A stretch of 64,000 nt of DNA, taken from the NCBI RefSeq assembly GCF_000349945.1, contig NC_020516.1, positions 186,001-250,000 of the forward strand, given 5' to 3'. The DNA is from Azoarcus sp. KH32C. GTDB lineage: Bacteria; Pseudomonadota; Gammaproteobacteria; Burkholderiales; Rhodocyclaceae. The notes below the pieces were generated by a model. That model was not told the origin of the DNA and searched no databases. It was given only the letters and a program-made list of their open reading frames with translations. The position numbers and the translations under genes are program-made. Positions 59,757 through 64,000 of this stretch are shown piece by piece; the first letter of the stretch is position 1; every line of letters starts with the position of its first letter.

Positions 59757-61222
59757 GACGCCGTCTCGCCGCCCGACGGTTCATCGGGTGGACCCGCGAC
59801 CGGCACGCGCACGGAGAACGAGGTCCCTTCTCCGACCTTGCTCGCGACGCTGAGCGTGCCGTGGTGCTTGCGGATGATGTCCCACGCGATCGACAGTCCG
59901 AGCCCGGTGCCCTTGCCGACCGGTTTGGTCGTGAAGAAGGGCTCGAAGATGCGTTGCTGGATGTCGGCGGGAATCCCCTTGCCGGTATCGGTGACGGTGA
60001 CGACGACGTCGTCGCCGTCGGTGCGGGTGCTGATCGTGATCGTCCCCTTGGTCTCGATCGCATGGGCCGCATTGACCAGCAGGTTCATGAACACCTGATT
60101 GAGCTGCGCGGCGACACAGCGCACCGGCGGCAGCGGCGTGAAGTCGCGGAGCACCTCGGTCTTGTACTTGAGCTCGTTCCAGACGACATTGAGCGTGCTT
60201 TCGAGCCCCGAATTCAGGTCCGCGTGCTGCCAGTCGGCCTCGCCGGCATGGGAAAAGTCCTTCAGATCGGCGACGATGCGCTTGATCCGGCCGAGTCCGT
60301 CCTGCGATTCCTTCAGCAGATCGAGCACGTCTTCGCGCAGGTAGGCGAGGTCGGTGCGCTTCTTCATATCGGCCAGGCGCTGCTGCAGCGCCGGATCCTG
60401 CGGCAGCAGCGGCTCGAGCCCGGCATAGGTGTCGATCACCTCGAGCAGGTCTTCGACATAGCCCTTGAGCGTCCCCAGGTTGGAATTGACGAAGCCCACC
60501 GGGTTGTTGATCTCATGGGCGACACCGGCCGCGAGCTGCCCGATCGAGGCCATCTTTTCCGACTGCAGCAGTTGGCTCTGCGTGAGTTCCATCTTCTTGA
60601 CGAGGTTAGCGAGCTCGTCCTTGTCCCGGCCCAGGTCGGCGGTGCGGGCCGAGACCATGCTTTCGAGCGAGTGGTTGATGTCGGTGAGCGCCCGATTGCG
60701 GCTCGAGATGATGTGGTACAGGCTGGTCAAGGCGTCGAGCAGCGGCTGCATGGCCGCCGCATCCTGTTGTTCGAGCGCCTGGCGATGCGCTTCGCGTGCA
60801 TCGAGCCCCGATTCGACCATGCGGATCTGTTCGGCCATCAGGCGGTCCGCACTGAGGAAATGGAAGCTCAGCCAGCTCGTCAGGAAATGCAGCATGGCGA
60901 CCGCTTCGCCTTGCTCTCCGTTCGAATTCTCCCGGATCGCCGTGATTTCGCGTTCGAAATCGCGATGCTGCCGTACGTGGCCTCTAATGAAGGCCTTGTC
61001 GAGGTGGCGTTCGACCATCAAGGCTTCTTCGTCGGCAAAATGCAGTCGCGTGTACTCGATCAACTCATCCTGAAGGCCTTCCAGGAGCTTGATCGAAGCC
61101 GACTGGGGGGACGCGATCACCGCCGTCGCGTTGTTGATCATCTCGAGCAACGCCCGGTGCTGCCCATCGATATGCTCGAAGCCCGTTTCGAACACAGGGG
61201 ACCACTGGAATGCGGTGTCCAT
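59753..61222 (-). CDS. bacteriohemerythrin-histidine kinase fusion
   Basis: A 489-residue soluble kinase. Residues 5-140 are a hemerythrin domain with all seven diiron ligands in order: His of IDGQH (residue 22), HFADE (HxxxE), HVRQH (HxxxH) and HFLSAD (HxxxxD). The domain should bind O2 or sense redox state or NO at a non-heme diiron site. A coiled-coil linker (about 150-215) leads to HisKA with His in AAGVAHEINNPVGFV near 238 and an ATPase with NLLVNAAHAIE, DTGKGIP and GKGTGLGLSIAW. GGAG precedes the ATG. Translationally coupled to the REC-PAS gene. No membrane segment, so it monitors the cytoplasm. Confidence 0.93.
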   Translation of the reverse strand: MDTAFQWSPVFETGFEHIDGQHRALLEMINNATAVIASPQSASIKLLEGLQDELIEYTRLHFADEEALMVERHLDKAFIRGHVRQHRDFEREITAIRENSNGEQGEAVAMLHFLTSWLSFHFLSADRLMAEQIRMVESGLDAREAHRQALEQQDAAAMQPLLDALTSLYHIISSRNRALTDINHSLESMVSARTADLGRDKDELANLVKKMELTQSQLLQSEKMASIGQLAAGVAHEINNPVGFVNSNLGTLKGYVEDLLEVIDTYAGLEPLLPQDPALQQRLADMKKRTDLAYLREDVLDLLKESQDGLGRIKRIVADLKDFSHAGEADWQHADLNSGLESTLNVVWNELKYKTEVLRDFTPLPPVRCVAAQLNQVFMNLLVNAAHAIETKGTITISTRTDGDDVVVTVTDTGKGIPADIQQRIFEPFFTTKPVGKGTGLGLSIAWDIIRKHHGTLSVASKVGEGTSFSVRVPVAGPPDEPSGGETAS

Positions 61223-61631
61223 GCCATATCTCCACTGAGTTTGCGGGCGTCGTCCAGGTTGCGGCCACTATTATTCTATACGCCGTTCCTCGCGAGGTGG
61301 GTCGGCATTCATGCCGTATGCAAAATTCCGGGGTGGGTGCGCGAGTGGCTGGCGGCGTGCCGGCGCGTTACCCAATGTGGGGGCGGGCTTCATGGCGGGG
61401 GGGCGGCCAGGAAACCGATCATTTCCCAGCCGATCTTGCCTTCGGAGCCGACGATCGTCGCCGCAGCGTCGTCGTTTCGCTGCCGTTATGTGCATTGAGC
61501 GGCAGTCGTCCCCTCGAAGCTCGCCAGCATCTTCGTGTCGGAATTTTTTACAGTGATCACGAAGGTCCGGTTTTGCGTCCAAAGCGGGAATTTCATGGCC
61601 ACGGTCTTACGGACATTGGCATACCTGAAAA
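61223..61631. other. stretch without a convincing gene
   Basis: It lies between the hemerythrin kinase and a possible small gene on the same strand. Several short frames cross it on both strands, but none has a ribosome site or a recognisable protein pattern. The base composition is slightly less GC-rich from about 61480 on. No hairpin with a T run or RNA gene was found. Confidence 0.35.
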
Positions 61632-61811
61632 TCAGTAGAGCTCGGCGGATATGAAGATTGGATCGAATGAGGTGCCTTTGCTTGCAGCCCATTGCAGGCG
61701 TCTGACCCGCCGCATCGCCGGGCGCCGCGCCAGGTCTGGGACTTCGGCTGAACTGTCGAAAACGCTTCGTCGAATCGAATCGGATAGCCGCTTGAATAAT
61801 TCGCGGGTCAT
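61632..61811 (-). CDS. possible small basic protein (59 aa)
   Basis: A short frame with AGGAG six bases before the ATG at 61811 (or three before the ATG at 61814). The product is Arg-rich in the first half (RELFKRLSDSIRRSVFDSS, then RRPAMRRVRRLQWAASK) and ends in PIFISAELY; it has no signal or known domain. It runs divergently from the sigma-54 activator gene that starts 144 bases away. The good ribosome site is the main argument for it; the sequence itself gives no family support, so it may not be translated. Confidence 0.4.
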   Translation of the reverse strand: MTRELFKRLSDSIRRSVFDSSAEVPDLARRPAMRRVRRLQWAASKGTSFDPIFISAELY

Positions 61812-61955
61812 CATCGACTCCTAGTAGATAGTTCGCACTTGCTTACATTCGCGATCCCAGAAACGCGGAATCGGCGCACTGATCTTGCTACCGATCTTGT
61901 TCGTTCGGCGGGTGCAGCACTTGACCGTCTCGCGGACTGATTGGAAGCGATGCTG

Positions 61956-63299
61956 ATGGTAAAACGCAAAGGGCTTGTGCTGGACCAGATCGGAACTGTT
62001 GCGGCGGCGCTCAACACGCTGCGTCTTGCGGACTGGGAGTTCGAGGTCGTTTCGTCGATCGAGTCGGCGCGCAAGGCGCTGAATCGAGGAGCCCCGCTGG
62101 TCGGATTGGTGGCCTTCGACTCGGGGCAGGCTTGGCGTGCGCACGAGATCATGCCGCTCGTCGCGAGTGATGAAGCGGAGTGGATCGCGATCCTGGGGAA
62201 GAATTCTCCCCCCCACCAGATGCAGGGACTCGCCGGACTGCGCAGCTTTCACGACTTCCACACCTTGCCGCTCGATCGCGAGCGGCTGACGGTCACGTTG
62301 GGCCACGCTTACGGCAAGGCGATGATCCAGAGCGCCGAAGAAAACGGCTCCGCATCGAACGACGGCGCGGAAGGCCGCTACGGCATGATCGGGCGTCATC
62401 CGAAGATGCTTCAGCTGTACCGCAAGATCGAAAAGATCGTGACGGTCGACGCGCCGGTGCTGATCGGCGGCGAGTCGGGGACCGGCAAGGAGCTTGTCGC
62501 GAGCGCGATCCACCGGCATTCGGGTCGCGCGAAATTTCCGTTCATCACGATGAATTGCGGTGCGATCCCCTCCAACCTGATCCAGTCCGAGCTTTTCGGC
62601 CACGAACGGGGTGCTTTCACGGGCGCGCATCAGCGCAAGGTCGGCAGCATCGAAGCGGCCAACAACGGGGTGCTGTTCCTCGACGAAATCGGAGACCTGC
62701 CGCTCGACCTGCAGGCGAACCTGCTGCGCTTCGTGCAGGAGAAGACGATCGTGCGCGTCGGTTCGACCGAGCGCGTGCGGGTCAATGTTCGCGTGGTCGC
62801 GGCGACGCACGTGGATCTCGCCCGCGCGGTGGAGCAGGGGCAATTCCGCGAGGATCTGTTCTACCGGCTCAACGTGCTGCATCTGGAGGTGCCGCCCTTG
62901 CGTGAGCGGGGGGGCGACATCCTGCTGCTGGCGAACTCGATTTTTTCCCTGAACTCGTATCAGAAGGGCTCGCAGGTCCGGGGCTTCAGTGCCGAAGCGA
63001 TCCGCGCGATGGGGGAGTACCCCTGGCCCGGCAATGTGCGCGAACTGATCAATCGCGTGCAGTACGCGATGATCATGACCGAGAACCGTCTCATCTCCGC
63101 CGCCGACATCGGCATTCCCGTTCCCGAGGCGCTGCAGGTCAATCCGACGCTCGACGAGGTGCGCGCCTCCGTCGAGAAGGAAATCATCGTCAGCTGCATG
63201 CACAAGTACCAGAACAACGTCTCCGAGGTCGCACGCCAGCTCGGGATTTCCCGTGTGACCCTGTACCGGATGATCGACCGTCTGAACATCAGTGTGTGA
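61956..63299 (+). CDS. sigma-54-dependent activator, VpsR-like
   Basis: A 447-residue enhancer-binding protein. The N-terminal ~130 residues look like a degenerate receiver or the VpsR N-terminal domain (LVLDQIGTVAAALNTLRLADWEFEVV), lacking the usual acidic pair. The AAA+ domain has Walker A GESGTGKE near 171, the sigma-54 contact loop GAFTGA near 219, Walker B VLFLDEIGDLP near 237, and the sensor region EYPWPGNVRELINR near 360. A Fis-type helix-turn-helix ends the protein (VSEVARQLGISRVTLYRMIDRL). VpsR and the related FleQ bind c-di-GMP, which makes this a candidate effector for the surrounding cyclases. GGAAG suits the ATG at 61956. Confidence 0.9.
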   Translation: MVKRKGLVLDQIGTVAAALNTLRLADWEFEVVSSIESARKALNRGAPLVGLVAFDSGQAWRAHEIMPLVASDEAEWIAILGKNSPPHQMQGLAGLRSFHDFHTLPLDRERLTVTLGHAYGKAMIQSAEENGSASNDGAEGRYGMIGRHPKMLQLYRKIEKIVTVDAPVLIGGESGTGKELVASAIHRHSGRAKFPFITMNCGAIPSNLIQSELFGHERGAFTGAHQRKVGSIEAANNGVLFLDEIGDLPLDLQANLLRFVQEKTIVRVGSTERVRVNVRVVAATHVDLARAVEQGQFREDLFYRLNVLHLEVPPLRERGGDILLLANSIFSLNSYQKGSQVRGFSAEAIRAMGEYPWPGNVRELINRVQYAMIMTENRLISAADIGIPVPEALQVNPTLDEVRASVEKEIIVSCMHKYQNNVSEVARQLGISRVTLYRMIDRLNISV

Positions 63300-63314
63300 A
63301 TGGGGGGGATGAAT

Positions 63315-64000
63315 ATGAAAGCACTGCCGCATCGTTCTGGCGCAGCTCTCGGTTGTGGCGTGGCCGGACTCGTCCTGGCCGCGTCCAGCTCCGTTCTTCA
63401 TGCCGAGGAGGGCGGGCCCGATAACGCCGACGGGCTCCGGCGACGGATCGAGGCGCAGAGTGAGCAGATCGAGAGCTTGAAGCGGGATCTGTCGCGGCAG
63501 CAGGCGATACTCGACGATATGCGCAAGGCCTTGGGACTGAGCGACCTGAGTGGGCGCGGGCCGGCGGTCGGTTCGTCCGACGCGGTGCCGGCGCCCGCAG
63601 TGGCGGCCCCCGCGCGTCCGGCTCCGGCGGAGACGGTGGCGCAGGCGCCCGCGCCGGTCGGGCAGGCGCCCGAGCGCGGCAGCGACAAGCGTCCCCCCCA
63701 GGTCGCGCCGATCTTCGAGCAGCCCGGCGTGCTGACCCCGCGCGACAAGTGGGTCGTCGAGCCGTCGCTGCAGTATTCGCATTCGTCGAGCGACCGGATC
63801 GCGCTGATCGGCTACACGGTGATCCCCGCGATCCTGATCGGCCTGATCGACGTGCGCGAGGTCAAGAGCAATTCCTTCATCGGCGCGCTGACGGTGCGCC
63901 GCGGCATCACCAACCGCTTCGAGCTCGAAGGCAAGTTTCCGTATGTTTATCGTTCCGACACCAGCGTCAGCCGGCCGGTCGGTGCGGGCGCGGCGGCGGA
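63315..64000 (+). CDS. outer-membrane channel-like protein, 3'-truncated by the window
   Basis: At least 228 residues, open at the right edge. It starts with a signal peptide (about residues 1-30, CGVAGLVLAASSSVLHA), then a coiled-coil heptad stretch (RRRIEAQSEQIESLKRDLSRQ, about 42-68), an Ala/Pro-rich linker (75-120), and from about 135 amphipathic strands (WVVEPSLQYSHSSSDRIAL, SFIGALTVRRGITNRFELEGKFPYVYRSD) like those of the Phenol_MetA_deg/transporter barrels. A periplasmic coiled coil before a barrel is also the design of FapF, the amyloid exporter; this is only a structural analogy. It lies 15 bases after the sigma-54 activator, with a GGGGG site, so the two are probably one unit. Confidence 0.8.
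   Translation, partial: MKALPHRSGAALGCGVAGLVLAASSSVLHAEEGGPDNADGLRRRIEAQSEQIESLKRDLSRQQAILDDMRKALGLSDLSGRGPAVGSSDAVPAPAVAAPARPAPAETVAQAPAPVGQAPERGSDKRPPQVAPIFEQPGVLTPRDKWVVEPSLQYSHSSSDRIALIGYTVIPAILIGLIDVREVKSNSFIGALTVRRGITNRFELEGKFPYVYRSDTSVSRPVGAGAAA

Noticed and set aside
61271..61582. A 103-residue minus-strand frame in the gap after the hemerythrin kinase
   Set aside because: No ribosome site, no signal or domain, Arg/Asp-rich shadow-like composition.
61486..61593. A 36-residue minus-strand frame (MKFPLWTQNRTF...)
   Set aside because: Plausible-looking composition but no ribosome site; overlaps no conserved pattern I can recognise.
1..64000. tRNA, rRNA, insertion sequence, integron or prophage
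   Set aside because: No cloverleaf-like segment, rRNA block, transposase, integrase or terminal inverted repeats were seen in the gaps or among the proteins.

Overview
The window is 64 kb of GC-rich DNA (roughly two thirds G+C by eye), tightly packed with protein genes on both strands. Strong GGAGG-type ribosome sites, many ATGA/GTGA stop-start overlaps, lipoprotein signals, a caa3-type cytochrome oxidase, polyhydroxyalkanoate-type hydrolases and very many cyclic-di-GMP proteins point to a chromosomal segment of a Gram-negative betaproteobacterium. The Azoarcus/Thauera/Aromatoleum group is my best guess; that is inference from gene content, not a database match. I saw no tRNA, rRNA, insertion sequence, integrase, phage gene or CRISPR array.

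Layout. 0-5.2 kb holds housekeeping-like singletons: an alpha/beta hydrolase that may continue left of the window, a short-chain dehydrogenase lacking its catalytic Tyr, a DUF3734-type patatin phospholipase, a lipoprotein, a DUF924 protein and a methyltransferase. 5.3-9.9 kb (minus strand) is a five-gene cytochrome c oxidase operon: subunit II fused to cytochrome c, subunit I, two different subunit III proteins and subunit IV. 10-13.4 kb is a group of small envelope proteins (DUF1269, Tyr/Pro-rich secreted, glycine-zipper lipoprotein, Arg/Glu-rich secreted, SYLF). 13.7-17.4 kb has a YbaK-like deacylase, an MFS exporter with an extra C-terminal domain, and a DUF1615 lipoprotein.

17.5-24.1 kb encodes a phosphorelay: a 1,468-residue membrane hybrid kinase translationally coupled to a REC-REC-GGDEF-EAL protein. 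24-41 kb mixes a secreted beta-propeller, a ComB-like phosphatase, two more GGDEF/EAL proteins (one degenerate), a PHB-depolymerase-type esterase, a STAS protein, a DUF445 membrane protein, an SUV3-like RNA helicase, a ketopantoate reductase-like enzyme and a zinc alcohol dehydrogenase. The stop codon of the last is the first unit of a six-copy 7-bp repeat. 41-47 kb is a compact module of an SH3-containing protein and an SPFH/band-7 protein facing a divergent two-component system. 47-53.4 kb carries another hybrid kinase, a TPR-GT41 glycosyltransferase and an unknown protein followed by a good intrinsic terminator.

53.5-64 kb is a signalling block: two diguanylate cyclases, an HD-GYP phosphodiesterase, a hemerythrin-histidine kinase fusion coupled to a REC-PAS protein with no output domain, and a VpsR-like sigma-54 activator followed by a coiled-coil outer-membrane protein cut by the window end. 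In all there are six c-di-GMP synthesis or breakdown proteins in 37 kb. The plausible theme is that phosphorelays and oxygen or redox sensing feed c-di-GMP, which controls surface attachment or export at the right edge. That link is inference.
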